A model generated the notes under the pieces. It was not told the origin of the DNA, did not search any database, and was given only the letters and a program-made list of their open reading frames with translations. Below, one piece after another: positions 20,776 through 34,844 of a stretch of 64,000 nucleotides of DNA. Source of the DNA: Ustilago trichophora (taxonomy: Eukaryota > Basidiomycota > Ustilaginomycetes > Ustilaginales > Ustilaginaceae). A program made the translations under genes and the position numbers. The first letter of the stretch is position 1; each line of letters opens with the position of its first letter. The stretch is taken from positions 1-64,000 of the forward strand of contig OOIN01000028.1 of the NCBI GenBank assembly GCA_900323505.1, read 5' to 3'.

Positions 20776-22278
20776 TTAGAGAAGGGTCCGAGTGAACTTG
20801 ATCCAGGTGCCAATCTGCTTGTACGTCTTGGCAGCCTTGGAGATCTCGGTGTCGACTGTGAAATAGTCATGGACCTGGTACGGATAGACCGAGTGGACCA
20901 CCTTGCAGTTGAGCTCGCCTGGGCTCAACACGATCTTCTGGCTCGAAGTGGACGTGGGCAGGTTCTTGGCCTTGCGCAGCAAGTTGGCAAAGTGCGTTCC
21001 CTCGTCGAGCAGCGTCTCGCATCCTCCGTTGGCGATGAAGCAGGGTGGAAGAGCAGCCAATTCGGCAATCGTCTTGTTCGAGTGCGTGTTCCATGGATCC
21101 GACAGAGGGAAAGGCAACCTCTTGAGACCCTGCGCTTCTACTCCCCATTCTTCGTACGCCAAGGCAATAATGTCCTGCCCAACGTTTTTCTCGCGGCTCT
21201 TGAACGACAAGTCCTCCGGTGCGATCCATGGCGAGAGCAGCACCAATCCTGGAATCTTGAACGAGTCTGGGTGGTCAGACAGCAAATGCTTGAATGAGCG
21301 CAGGTAGCGTTCCAACTGAAGCGTCATCCAGGCGCCGTGACTGTCACCGCCAATGTAGATCTGCTGGGGAGAGTAGCCGAGCTCGTTGACTAGGTACAGA
21401 TATGCGGACACGGCCTGGTAGAGCTGAACGGGCGAAGGAGCGAAGGGAGCAAGGTTGTAGTCGACCGAGAAGACATCGATGCCGGCGGTGCGTGCAAATG
21501 TCTTTGCCAAGTTTTGGCCCATGTGCAGATCGCCAGCGTTGAAGGTGACACCGGCACCGCCGTGGAAGTAGCAGATGACGGGTCTGCTCGGCTTGATGGT
21601 GGAGCGCGGCTGCGGAGGCACCACATGAGGCTTGTGGGTGAACCAGAGAGCACGAATGCTCCACTTGAGCCACTTTGCGTCCAAGAGCGGAGGACCGGTG
21701 TAGACATCGGTGACGATTGTGCGTCGATCGTTGGGACCTGCCTTGACTGCGAGAATGCCATCGAGATACTCGGGACCGGCGGGGGGGATCCACACCTTGT
21801 CGGGACGTCCATGAGTGGCGTTGAGCTTGAGCGCCTTGATGTTGTCTTTGGCGAGCACGACGGAGCCACCAGGACCGGAGAGGTTGAGACAGCCAACGAC
21901 GGTGGCGACGAGAGAGTTGCGGTCTCGAAGACCGCCCTTTCGAGGAGCGATGGGCTGTACGCCAAAGCGGATGAGGTTGCGCATGACACGTCGAACGACG
22001 AGGATGTAAACTGCAGTGACGAAGCTCCAGTTGCGGTTGAGACGGAAGCGTGGGATCAGAGATCGAAGCATGTACCATGGGATTGTGATGAACGAGGTGG
22101 GCAAAAAGTAGAGCTGGAAGAGGAGCAAGCGCAACACAGGGAGCAGAACTTTTGGTTGAGGTGGCTGGGCACGCGAGATGGCAGCCAAAACGTTGGGATC
22201 GACCTTGCGCTTCTCGGGCAGGCTGGCATGACTGGAGCTAGCCGCCGACTTGGTGCTAAGGGTGTCAGCAGAAGACAT
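20776..22278 (-). CDS. Alpha/beta hydrolase of the hormone-sensitive-lipase family, membrane-linked
   Basis: Serine esterase/lipase-like enzyme of 500 residues. An oxyanion-hole motif FHGGAGV lies near residue 238 and the nucleophile motif GDSHG near 312-316 (His in place of the more common Ala). The acid is probably the Asp in the stretch after LSDPWN or in CETLLDEG, and the His is in YPYQVHDYF near the C terminus. A hydrophobic N-terminal segment (LLLFQLYFLPTSFITIPWYM) suggests an anchor facing the ER or a lipid surface, as in steryl acetyl hydrolases and arylacetamide deacetylases. ATG at 22278 is a true ATG. The substrate is unknown; sterol or xenobiotic esters are possible. Confidence 0.8.
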   Translation of the reverse strand: MSSADTLSTKSAASSSHASLPEKRKVDPNVLAAISRAQPPQPKVLLPVLRLLLFQLYFLPTSFITIPWYMLRSLIPRFRLNRNWSFVTAVYILVVRRVMRNLIRFGVQPIAPRKGGLRDRNSLVATVVGCLNLSGPGGSVVLAKDNIKALKLNATHGRPDKVWIPPAGPEYLDGILAVKAGPNDRRTIVTDVYTGPPLLDAKWLKWSIRALWFTHKPHVVPPQPRSTIKPSRPVICYFHGGAGVTFNAGDLHMGQNLAKTFARTAGIDVFSVDYNLAPFAPSPVQLYQAVSAYLYLVNELGYSPQQIYIGGDSHGAWMTLQLERYLRSFKHLLSDHPDSFKIPGLVLLSPWIAPEDLSFKSREKNVGQDIIALAYEEWGVEAQGLKRLPFPLSDPWNTHSNKTIAELAALPPCFIANGGCETLLDEGTHFANLLRKAKNLPTSTSSQKIVLSPGELNCKVVHSVYPYQVHDYFTVDTEISKAAKTYKQIGTWIKFTRTLL

Positions 22279-22622
22279 GACGAGTAGCTCTTAAACTCTA
22301 GTGAAAGCCTTTGCTCTTGTATATGTGCCGTTCTTGGAAGATGGTGGTGGTGGTGGTGGTGGTGGTGGTGGTGGTCGTCGTCGTCGTTGTTGTTGGAGGA
22401 CTGAAGAGAAGAGAATTGAGCAGGGCAGTGACAAGGTTACAGTACCCCACAATTTTGGTGGATTCCTTGCATCGGCTCTGCTTCGGAGACGACTCTTTGT
22501 TGGCGGTAACCTTGTCGTGGCTGAACCCTCGTGAAAGTCGGGCGTTCCAAGATCTTTGAAATTGAGACACTCGCTACCAATTTCATCGGCAGTGTGCAAC
22601 TTCCTGCTTGTGTTCTCACTGC
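22279..22622. other. Hydrolase 5' flank with GGT/CGT microsatellite
   Basis: A trinucleotide run of GGT then CGT/TGT units occupies 22343-22392, just upstream of the hydrolase start. No gene was seen. Confidence 0.6.
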
Positions 22623-22629
22623 TATATAA
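22623..22629 (+). promoter_or_regulatory. TATA box upstream of tRNA-Glu
   Basis: TATATAA lies 30 bp before the mature 5' end of the tRNA, a spacing seen for upstream elements of many fungal RNA polymerase III genes. Confidence 0.45.
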
Positions 22630-22659
22630 TGACAGCTGTCGGTGAAGGTTATAACAGCG

Positions 22660-22761
22660 TCCCAGTTAGTACAATGGTTCAGTATAGGGCACTCTCATAA
22701 GTCGGTGATCTGCGGATTTCCAAGTGCTGCTCAGATCAGGGTTCGATTCCCTGGCCGGGAA
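22660..22761 (+). tRNA. tRNA-Glu(CUC) with a 29-nt intron
   Basis: Acceptor TCCCAGT pairs with GCCGGGA except for one A-C mismatch at the fifth pair; the discriminator is A. D arm GTAC/GTAT, anticodon stem GGGCA/TGCTC, loop CT-CTC-A, intron 22698-22726 after position 37, short variable loop AGAT, and T arm CAGGG-TTCGATT-CCCTG. Mature length is 73 nt. A run of seven T at 22768-22774 ends the unit. An alternative CAT anticodon reading needs a nine-base variable loop and was not preferred. Confidence 0.8.
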
Positions 22762-22774
22762 TTTCTCTTTTTTT

Positions 22775-23122
22775 GGTGTCAGAGCAAAAACCTGTTATAT
22801 TGTTATTTTTTTATAAGCCTCTAACATATCCTGCCAAATGAACCGGTTTCAGCCCGCTGTGTGGGGCTGGTAGAGAGAGCTGTGCGTGTTGGTTGCATAT
22901 TAAAGCTCAGTCGAGTGTCGTAGATGTGATCCTTATCCTTGACACTACCTTTCCGATCACCATCATCAATTGATCCTACTGCCTCTTTTCAATTCGAGCA
23001 TTGTCACTCCATCAAAAGTCTTTGCCAACCCTATCATCCATGGCGTAAAGCGCATCTACCACGCTTGAGCGCCGTACGCACAACTCTTTACTACAGGCGA
23101 CCCACGTCTGATCCACAAAACA
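22775..23122. other. UBC6 5' flank
   Basis: About 350 bp between the tRNA terminator and the UBC6 start; no gene or strong motif was seen. Confidence 0.5.
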
Positions 23123-24248
23123 ATGGCCACAAAAGCCGCTATCAAGCGAGTGAGTAGTCTCCTCCCAATCCTGCCTGATCAAGCTCAACCAGACTCTTTC
23201 CTGACCGTGCTTCTTTCCTTGCAACAGCTCACCAAGGAGGCGCAGTTGATGGACAAAGATCCTCCACCCCTCGTCTACGCAAGGCCACGCGAGGACAACA
23301 TTCTTGAATGGTAAGCTTCAATGCTGGTCGCAGCATCATCATCATCATCATCATCATCATTCGATCCATCCAATTGATCCCAACATACATATCCTCTCAC
23401 ATACTACAGGCATTACATCCTTCGAGGTCCACCCGACACTCCGTATGCAGGAGGCGAATACCATGGCCAACTGCTCTTCCCGCCCGAATTCCCTTTCAAG
23501 CCGCCTGGCATCAAGATGCAGACGCCCAGCGGACGCTTTGCACCCAACACCAAGATCTGCACCTCGATGAGCGACTACCACCCTCACACTTGGCAACCCG
23601 GCTGGAACACTTCGACCATCTTGATCGGTCTCCTCTCGTTCATGTGTTCCGATGAGATGACCACCGGCTCGGTCACCGCTTCCGATGCCGACCGACGCAA
23701 GCTGGCAGCCCAATCGCATGCTTTCAACCTCACTCAGAAGAAGTTCTGCCAGATCTTCCCAGAGTATGCAGGTCCTCAGATCAACGACCTTCCCAACATG
23801 GGCGACAAGAAGCCATCGTCTTCAACTCGGACCGACGGTGCTGCTGATGCAGCGAGCAAGACAGAAAAGGTGGGATCCGATACCCTTGTCTCGTCACCGG
23901 CATCGGGTTCTGCCGCATCGCAGGGTGCGTGAAACAGACAGACGTCGTCCCAAGGGATCGATTGCATCGCACAAAGATTCCTTTGTGTTGACCGTATCAA
24001 ACATGCTGACTCTCGATCCTCTTCCTTTTTCTTTTCACATCGCAGCAGGCTTGAGTAGAAGAACAGCAGCGTCCAAGGATGCCACTCCATTGGCAGCGGA
24101 CGCAGCACGTAGAGCCGATGAACCAATACCTCTCAACAACAACCGCAGAGACCTGTTTGGGCTACGCAGCTCCCTGGTGGTGTTTGCCGTCCTAGCATAT
24201 CTCTTTGTCAGCCGCGTCATGAATGCCAGCGCCAATGGTATCATTTGA
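23123..24248 (+). CDS. UBC6: ER tail-anchored ubiquitin-conjugating enzyme Ubc6 (UBE2J type)
   Basis: E2 enzyme of ER-associated degradation, anchored in the ER membrane with its active site in the cytosol. Four exons: join(23123..23149, 23228..23310, 23410..23924, 24046..24248), 275 residues, all GT-AG and in phase. The UBC core includes ILRGPPDTPYAGGEYHG and the catalytic Cys87 in TKICTSMSD, the same residue number as in yeast Ubc6. YHPHTWQPGW follows, which is typical of the UBE2J group. A Ser/Ala-rich linker leads to a C-terminal membrane segment (SSLVVFAVLAYLFVSRV) with almost nothing after it. Intron 2 holds a run of ATC repeats (about 23334-23360). Confidence 0.93.
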
Positions 24249-24974
24249 TGCTGACCCTGCCTGCTTTTGTTTTTCACTTCATTATCATACCATCACGATC
24301 CGCATTGTCCCGTTCACTGCAACTTGATCAGCATTTACCACATTGACTCGAGTGGCGTTTTCAGCGTTGGTCCATGTCTACACATCACATCGACAGAGAG
24401 AGGGAGAGAGGTGGGGCATGAATACGATCGACGTACAGTTTGCATCTGATCTGATCAAGTGAATTTTTGCACCGCAATTTCTGAGTCGACTTTCTATCTT
24501 TTTTTTTTTTTTTTTTTGGCAATTCAATATCAGATCTGGTGTCATGCCGTTCCAAGCGTTGATACATCTTTGACACCAAGCCATACGATTGTGTGCTGCC
24601 TGTCATCGACACATACTCAACGCTGGATCCAGCTGGCAGGATGCGATTCTCCCAATTCTCGCACAGACACAGTGGATTTCGAAAGGGTTGACAAGAAGCT
24701 GAGCTCGAGGGAGAGCGTCAAGAATTTTTCATGCTATTTTGGAACATCGCGGTGGACGAAACAACATGTGGGTGTGTGTGTATGTGTGTGGTGTGCTGAT
24801 GGGGGAGTTTTGTGTTTTTGTACAACAAGGAAATGATGCAAAAATGTCGCAACAAAGAGGGGATAATACCTCATTGCGTGGCATGAATCGACGAGGAAGG
24901 AAAATCGAGAGAGAATGGGAGAAAAGAAAACGGCGACTAGCATACAAGGATGCTTAGGAACTTGTATAGCGGAT
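24249..24974. other. Convergent intergenic region between UBC6 and RPL11
   Basis: Contains a T run at about 24501-24519 and a TG-rich stretch at 24770-24800. It probably holds the two 3' ends. No gene was seen. Confidence 0.55.
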
Positions 24975-26407
24975 TTAACGCATGATGATACCGTCGAATC
25001 GCTGCTTGAACCAAGCGGCGGTCTCCTCCTTCTTGACACGGTGAGGGGCACCGACACGGGCGACGCGCTGCTTGCGGCGTGCGACACGAGCACCAGCACG
25101 GGTCATGCAAACAAAGAAGTCCATACCGAAAATGCCGATCGAAGGGTCGTACTTGATACCCAAGTCGATGTGCTCAGTGATACCGAAACCAAAGTTGCCA
25201 GTGTCGGAGAAGTTTCGGCGACGAAGCTCGTACTCCTTGACCTTGAGACCACGCTCAATGATCTCCTCGGCCTTGGGACCGCGAATGGTGACGTGGCAGG
25301 CGATCTTCTCGTTACGACGGATACCGAAGCCACGCAGAGTGTATCGGGCCTTGGAGGTAACGGGAGTCTGACCGGTAAGCTGCTCAAGCACCTTGGTGGC
25401 ACGGGTGAGTCTGTCACCCGACTCACCGACCGAGATGTTGACGACGAGCTTGTCGACCTTGAGCTCCTGTAGGTGGTCGGGAAGCAAGAGAAAGGAAAGG
25501 TCAGTATATGGGTCTGAAATTGGGTTGCCAAGTCTGCATCTACATCTGCATCGGCGCTGTCTGCGAATCTGGCTGCACTTTTGTCTGTCGATGCGAGTGT
25601 CTGTCGGAGCGAGAGGCGAGAAGAAGCATGCTGAGTGTAGTGGGCTAATGGATGCCCTAATTCGTCGTTTGTCGTTACTCATGGAGCATGACGGATCATA
25701 GGTCAACAGCAGAGCTGGGATGAAGTATTCGTCAAGCAGCCTGACGAGTCTCTGCTGATGGATACCGTGTCGTGAGGGTATCCTGCTGTATCATTGCCTC
25801 CGACAAAGTGTATCCGGCCGTTGCCAAAGCTACCATATCCTGCATCTGTGTCCTGGAGATGAGACAGCACTCCCGAGAGAGAATGACAGTACTGCACAGC
25901 AACATTCCATCGTATTGTCCGAATGACTTGGCTGTGCCACGTAGACAATTCCCATCTCAAAGATCCAGTGCGATTTGCATGTCGCTATCGAAGTGATCCT
26001 GTCTGTGTCGGATGGTGGTCTGGATCTTGCTGTGCAGTGACTGTTGCGTTGCGTGCTGAGCGAGACGAGGTGCTATGTTCGATGCGTGCATGGATATGCG
26101 GTTACTGAGTCTGTGCCGACTTTCATGTGGTGCGTATTCGGAAGGCGACTGGAAGCGGCAGCATAATTGGACATGGGAATCGATCGAAAAAGCTGATTGT
26201 TGTGATGTTGCTGATGCCTCTTGTACGGAGAAGAGCTGAAAAGTTGCTGGAATGTATGCGATGATTGCCGATAATAGCATGACGACGAAAAGTGTGACCG
26301 GTATTGACAGAAGGTGGCGATGCGATGTATGGATTGGGCGTCGATGTTGGGGCGTGTAGAGGGATACTAACCTTCATAGGGTTAATTGCCTTGCTGGATT
26401 CCGCCAT
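24975..26407 (-). CDS. RPL11: 60S ribosomal protein L11 (uL5)
   Basis: Component of the large subunit central protuberance that contacts 5S rRNA. Two exons: complement(join(24975..25466, 26372..26407)), 175 residues. The first exon gives [12 protein letters not shown] and the second continues [20 protein letters not shown], an exact phase-0 join that recreates the family N terminus. Further family signatures are [38 protein letters not shown] and [19 protein letters not shown]. The single intron (25467-26371) is 905 nt, far longer than the 68-162 nt of most others here. The donor is GTTAGT and the acceptor CTACAG. Confidence 0.93.
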
Positions 26408-29115
26408 CTTGACTATAGGTTCGGGGGGGGTTGATGATCGTTGATGGATGATCGTGACGAAGAGCGTAGTGGCGAGCTGAATTCGAGGTTTGGACGCTCT
26501 CTCTCTCTCTCTCTCTGTGTCGAATGTGCACTTGCTGTGTGCTCTCTTTGCTATGCACTATAGTTGAATCGAGTTCAAGTGAGAACGCAGCGCTGAACTC
26601 GGACGACTGTCGAATCGTCTCTGTCAAGCTTCCAGCGTTGGCTGCTCGTGCTTAATATGAGCTCGGCCGAAGTTGAATTTTCAACACGTGATGAAACTCG
26701 AAAACAATCGGGCGCGGGGAAAAGAGATCAACTGAATCGGGCGATGCAGCGCGATTCGAATTTTGCGATTTATTTTTTAAATTCAAATCGGGAGATCTCA
26801 AGCTCTTGCCTTTGCCGAACAGATGCCCTGTTGCTCACTTTGCGACCCTTCAACTTGTCGCACTCAAATGGCTGCTTGCTACATGTGCTATATGAGCTCG
26901 AACCGAACGAGCCCATACTGCTGGACTTGCTACGTTGTTGTTGGCTGTAAGCTCGACTTGTGTCACGACGTGAGACTCTGGCTTTTGTTTTGTCGATGCG
27001 CCATTGCAGCTGTGTGTGCTAAGCCAAACAAGCAGCGAGCGACAAGACACCAACTTTGGGGGCTGAAGCGATCGAGCATCGAGAAGCGAGACATGTTGAC
27101 CCAAAGAATACTCACTCACCACCTTGCACTTTGGATGGCATGGTTGGTTGCGGGGAGCAATTTCAAATCCAGCACGCTGTGTGAGAATTCAACAAAAATG
27201 ATTTCAACAAAAATGAAATTGGGCCGAGGTTTTTGTTTTTCGCGCGCTAGGCTTGCCAAAAGGGCTAGGGGTTCAGGGTGTGCTGGCGAGAGCTGTTTTG
27301 CGTGCTGCTCAGATGGCTGCACTGTGCACCCTTTGCCCTTGGTAGCTTAACTGGAAAGCGCATCATATGGTCAGTCAGCAAGCATCGAAAGAGGGGGTTT
27401 CTTTTGCATCATGTTTGTATCGCACATAACCAACAGCTCGATGCATCTATTTCGAGGTCATTTCTTTCACGTCGAGTCGCAGCACTGCCTACACCACCAA
27501 CCCTTGGTCGTGAGAGTCCTCAGGACAGAGATAGGATGTGTAGATCAACGAGGTAGAGGGAATGGTCTCAGTTCGGCGAGTGGCCGTCTGTGTAGAGTAT
27601 AGTACTGCACTGTACAGTATATTGTACAGTAGTGTAGCCATGTGAGTGTCGGCAGAAGACCGAGCTTTAACTTACAGTATCTCGATAAGCACTTTTTGGT
27701 GCTCTGTGGCTTTTGGGTGACTGCGGATGACGGTTCGCCGCATCACCGCGCCAACGCTTACTGACTGAGTGACTGGCTACTGTGGTGATAACGGGCTTGA
27801 CGGTCTGGTTTTCGTTCGCTCGATGCACCTCATTCCTTTGTCCCAGCTCTCTGTCTCTGTCTCTCTCTGTGTGCATTGGGTCACGATAAGGTTGTTTGGA
27901 TTCCTTCGATACGAAGCAAAAGCCTCCTATCAGCAGCAGTAGCAGCGAGTTCAATCAACGATACAGTATGCAATGGGACTGCTCCAGATAGCAAATTGGA
28001 TCGACCGATCCAACCAGCACGCAACAAGAGGCTCTTGTTGGGCGTCCCTGCATGCTGCATGGTGCTGTGACAGAATCAAGGCAATTTAGCAGTGTGCTGT
28101 GCTCGTTGTAATCAGAGTTTCAGCTCAGAGTCCCGAATTCGTCACAATTTTGCAATTTTTGTGACGCCAAAAAGTCACAGCCTCGCCTGCGTGACACAGC
28201 GCAACTGCCTGGCTACCTCACAACACTCAATCGCCGTTTGCTTCTCCACACAATCGGTACTTGTATACAGTACAGTACAGTACACAGCATTCAGAGTCAT
28301 TCATCCATCTTCAGATGCTCATGGTCTCCTGCTTATCGTCGCACTTTCTTTCGCTAAAAGTGATAGATACATGGTCTTGCCAATGTATGAATGAATGCAC
28401 AAAGAGAATCGAGTCCAACGACAGGATGGCACAAACCACAGTGTAACAGAGCCAGAGGAACAACCGCAGTGTCGCAGTGTGACAGGGAACGAGCCAAGCC
28501 ACACACCCACGCACAAGATTGCTGCTGTCTAAGAGCGCCTGCCGAGTCGGTACTTCTGTACAGTAATACACTGTCACCGCCATCAATCCTCACGAACCAA
28601 CACACACACACACACATACGCACAAACACACTCTCATTCTTTGCCAATCAATCCTCGCTCGCTTCACGCCATCTCATCGTCAGGAACATCGCTACCTTAC
28701 CCTTCTACTCCACCCCCCCTCAACGTCACTTTCGCCGTCACCACTCTTACCTCTTACCTCTTGGCCTTGGCATCCTTTCCACCTCTTCCACACATCCTCT
28801 CATCCCTCACTTCTTTCTCCCAACCAACTCTTTACTCCCCGCCTTTGCTGCTATGCATCTGTCCTTGTAGCATTTCGGCTTCTCGAAGCTAGCTCTTCTA
28901 CCTCGCCCACGCCGTGTACCCTCTTCACCATCCTTGACAACATCTCAACACACTCAACACACACAAACACAACACACACACACACATCAGCTCTGCACGC
29001 TGATACAATGTCGTTCTGCCTCCCTACATCGCATTAGACGTGTGCCCCTTTCTTCCAATCCGACCCCAAACATCTCTCTCTATCGCCCGCCCATACCAAC
29101 CATCTCACTCGACCA
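26408..29115. other. 2.7-kb intergenic region
   Basis: No supported gene; short frames are without motifs. It has CT-dinucleotide runs at 26500-26517, words of the TGTACAGTA type at 27597-27632, 28262-28285 and 28555-28566, and a CA-rich pyrimidine leader (28590-29115) that looks like the promoter and 5' leader of the next gene. Confidence 0.55.
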
Positions 29116-31365
29116 ATGTCACAAATCGTTGAATCTCGCTCAGACTCGGCGCTTGTCGCCCCGACTGCAGCGTCCGACGATGCCCTCGCTTCCAGCGCCG
29201 CGATAGAACCCCCCGATACGCTCCAAGCTGTGTCTGCAGGTCTCCGCAGCCTCGCCATCTCCAGCGCCCGTCCCTCGCCTTCAGCTTCCAGCATCTGCGA
29301 TGCACCTCAACCCGCACTCGGCTCCTCTTATCCACCTCCCGCTTCCAGCTCCCGACTCGCTGAACGTCTCACCCACTCGGCTTTCCCTCCACACCCATCC
29401 AATGCTTCGTATTCCACCAGCCCCGCCAGCAGGTATGGCCGCCACTTCAACATGTCCAACTCGAGCTCGGTCGACTCGCAGCTCAACTTTGACGCCTATC
29501 TCGCCGTTCCAGCCAGCCCGAGCATGAGCGAAGGCCTCACCGACAGCCCCGGAAGTGTCTCGAGCATCAACAGTTTCCGCCGCGGCGATCTGGCCGACAT
29601 TGAAGATCTTGACCTCGAACCCGAACTCGAAACCGTCAGTGAATGCGACGAAGAATCTAGCAGCCTCTGCTCCCTAGACATTGGTGTCGATCTCGATTCC
29701 GACTCGGAACGTGCAAGTTCGCATGGAGGCGACAACGATCACTTGTCTGGTACCGCATACACCCTCGGTCTCTCTTCTCATTCATCCCGCCACGCACCTC
29801 ATCGACCTGCCTCCCACGGCACCGCGGCGTCCGACTACGCTCGTCGCAAGCGCAGCGAGTGGTTGCTCAACAACTACGCCAACAAGATTGCCGCTCGTCG
29901 TCCTCGCCGCGTCAAAAAGGGTCGCATCACCGAGATTGTCGAAGAAGGAGGCGAATGCATCAATACCACCGTCATGCCCAAGGCCCCCTTTGCCTCGGGT
30001 GCTTCCGACTGGTCTTGCGATGTTTCAGGTCCTCCGCTCGCTCCTCCTCGAAGCGTCAGCCCCTCCGACACGGTGCCTGCTGTGCCTTCTCCACTCTGTT
30101 CTCGCGTCAGCGCCGACAGCAACGCTAGTACCGCTACCGCTGGTCTCGAAGAGAGTGTCGAGACCATCAAGGCTGATGAAGCAGCTTCCAAGACGTCCTC
30201 TGCCAGCCATCCCACTCCGGATTCTATCCAAATCAACGCCATCCCCGAATCATTAGCAGAGTCTGTCGTTCGTAGGAATGAGGATCTCGAGCTCTCGCCT
30301 CCTCGTCTTTCGCGATCATCGAGTCGACGCAACTCTTCTCCCGTCAAGCTGCGCCCTTGCTTCCGTCGACAATCATCGCACCAGTCTGCTGCTTCGACAA
30401 GAGAATCGTCTTGCGAGCGCGATCCGCCGCGAGGCAGGTCGGTGCGATTCAGCAGCAGGCCTCCACAAGAGTTGCGTACACATAGCCCTGTCGAGTACGA
30501 TCGCAAGAGTTGCCCCGTCAACAATCGACTCAGTCCTGCCGACGTCGAAGAGCTGAGGACCATGAAGATGGAGATGGGTCTCTTGGAAGCTAGGTGGGCA
30601 GCTGTGGCAGCCTGCAAACCCAAAAAGGTCGAAGGCACCGAGGGCACCACCAAACCCGAGAACTACAATGCGGTCAACGCGGGTATCGCTGCCATGAATG
30701 CTTCGCGCGAACGGAGTCGTGCCTGCGGCGCAGAGTCGGACTCGACGCTGGGGCCAGGATCGATGGGCAGTGCGGCTGCTCGATTGCGCCAGCAGAAGGA
30801 GCGCGAACGTTTACAAGAACGCCAGCGCAACTTGCCTCACTATCTACGCAACGCTTCGCAGACAGAGCCTCTGTCTTCCGAGGCCTTGTCGATGCGTAGC
30901 AAGTTTGGACATGCACCTCCTCCTCCGTTGCCTGGACTGCCTGGACTGCCTGGGATGGCAGCTGCTCGGTCTGCATCTGCGTCGCCGAGTCGCTCCACTT
31001 CGGCTCCTCCTGGGAATCGTCTAGGGTTGCCAGACAGCCAAATGCCGCGACGTATGAGTTGCCAATCACTGCCCAAGTCTAGTATGCCTTGTGGTGCAGG
31101 CGAGATTCCGGTGCTGACACAAACCAGTCCCTCGCCACCGTCGTCGCCACGATGCGAGCGCGGCAGGCCGGGACATGTTGCGGCTCCTCCTTTGCCTTCT
31201 CCTTGGTCAAGCGGATCAAGTTCAGCTACGTCGTCGATCTACTCGAGCACATACTTCCCCAGTGCGCCGCCTACGCCATGTGTGAGCTATCCTGGAAGCA
31301 ACGGGTACGATAGCCCCGCATCCGAGTTCTACGAGAGCGGCAGCGAGTACGACATGGTCTGCTGA
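29116..31365 (+). CDS. Ser/Pro-rich protein with a possible PP1-docking motif
   Basis: 749 residues in a single exon, no enzyme domain recognised. Most is low-complexity Ser/Pro/Ala with acidic patches (DIEDLDLEPELE). Two denser islands look conserved. One is SEWLLNNYANKIAARRPRRVKKGRITEIVEE in pieces, basic and lacking Pro. The other, near residues 440-490, contains RSVRFSS followed by SPVEYDRKSCPVNNRLS. RSVRF fits the RVxF pattern that binds protein phosphatase 1, so a PP1 regulatory subunit is a reasonable guess, not established. The C terminus is Pro/Ser-rich. ATG at 29116 follows a pyrimidine-rich leader. Confidence 0.65.
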   Translation: MSQIVESRSDSALVAPTAASDDALASSAAIEPPDTLQAVSAGLRSLAISSARPSPSASSICDAPQPALGSSYPPPASSSRLAERLTHSAFPPHPSNASYSTSPASRYGRHFNMSNSSSVDSQLNFDAYLAVPASPSMSEGLTDSPGSVSSINSFRRGDLADIEDLDLEPELETVSECDEESSSLCSLDIGVDLDSDSERASSHGGDNDHLSGTAYTLGLSSHSSRHAPHRPASHGTAASDYARRKRSEWLLNNYANKIAARRPRRVKKGRITEIVEEGGECINTTVMPKAPFASGASDWSCDVSGPPLAPPRSVSPSDTVPAVPSPLCSRVSADSNASTATAGLEESVETIKADEAASKTSSASHPTPDSIQINAIPESLAESVVRRNEDLELSPPRLSRSSSRRNSSPVKLRPCFRRQSSHQSAASTRESSCERDPPRGRSVRFSSRPPQELRTHSPVEYDRKSCPVNNRLSPADVEELRTMKMEMGLLEARWAAVAACKPKKVEGTEGTTKPENYNAVNAGIAAMNASRERSRACGAESDSTLGPGSMGSAAARLRQQKERERLQERQRNLPHYLRNASQTEPLSSEALSMRSKFGHAPPPPLPGLPGLPGMAAARSASASPSRSTSAPPGNRLGLPDSQMPRRMSCQSLPKSSMPCGAGEIPVLTQTSPSPPSSPRCERGRPGHVAAPPLPSPWSSGSSSATSSIYSSTYFPSAPPTPCVSYPGSNGYDSPASEFYESGSEYDMVC

Positions 31366-34176
<2,811 letters not shown>

Positions 34177-34805
34177 TCGTCTCGTCCCCGCCACACCGAC
34201 TTTGTTGTTGTCACTGGTCTCCGACCCTATCCTAGGCAACACATCAAGCCATGTTCCGGTTTCTCACTCCTGTTCGGCTGTCTGATTTCCCACCTTGGCC
34301 CCTTCTCAACGCACGATCATCGTCATCCATTCAAAAGCATAGCGGACAATTTTTCTCGTCTCAACCTTTCATTTCGACTCCTAACTTGACTTGCAGCGAT
34401 ACACCAAACTCCTCTGTGGGTTTGGTAGTTCTCTGCTGGATGAGTTAGCTCTTTTTTTCCAACCCAATTTGCATGGTTTCCTCTACGAGTGGTTCTTCAA
34501 CTGGTTCCGATAATCTGCATCCACCTTTGCATCACTTTTAGAGAGTCTCGAATTCATCATCATCAAGATACCATGCAAGCAATAAGTTTTTCCTCGCAAA
34601 GTAGTACGGTCCTGTTCGCAGACATTCGCATCTCGGTTGATGCACGCAAAGGCTTTCTTCTTTGGCCTCTTCGAAATCTTGGTTCTCTCTCCGGTCTGCT
34701 AGAATGGGCCCGTCCTGCAAATCGACTAGGGTCGATTTCCGACGTCATTTATCAAAAAAGCATCGTCGGTCCGTCCCATTGTGACGCGACTCTGGTCCAC
34801 CTTAT

Positions 34806-34844
<39 letters not shown>

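Noticed and set aside
22660..22761. tRNA-Met(CAU) reading of the split tRNA
   Set aside because: It gives a perfect GCACT/AGTGC stem but needs a nine-base variable loop; the Glu(CUC) reading gives a normal four-base loop.
24459..24836. 125-codon frame downstream of UBC6
   Set aside because: Driven by a T run and TG repeats; no family and it lies in the convergent 3' region.
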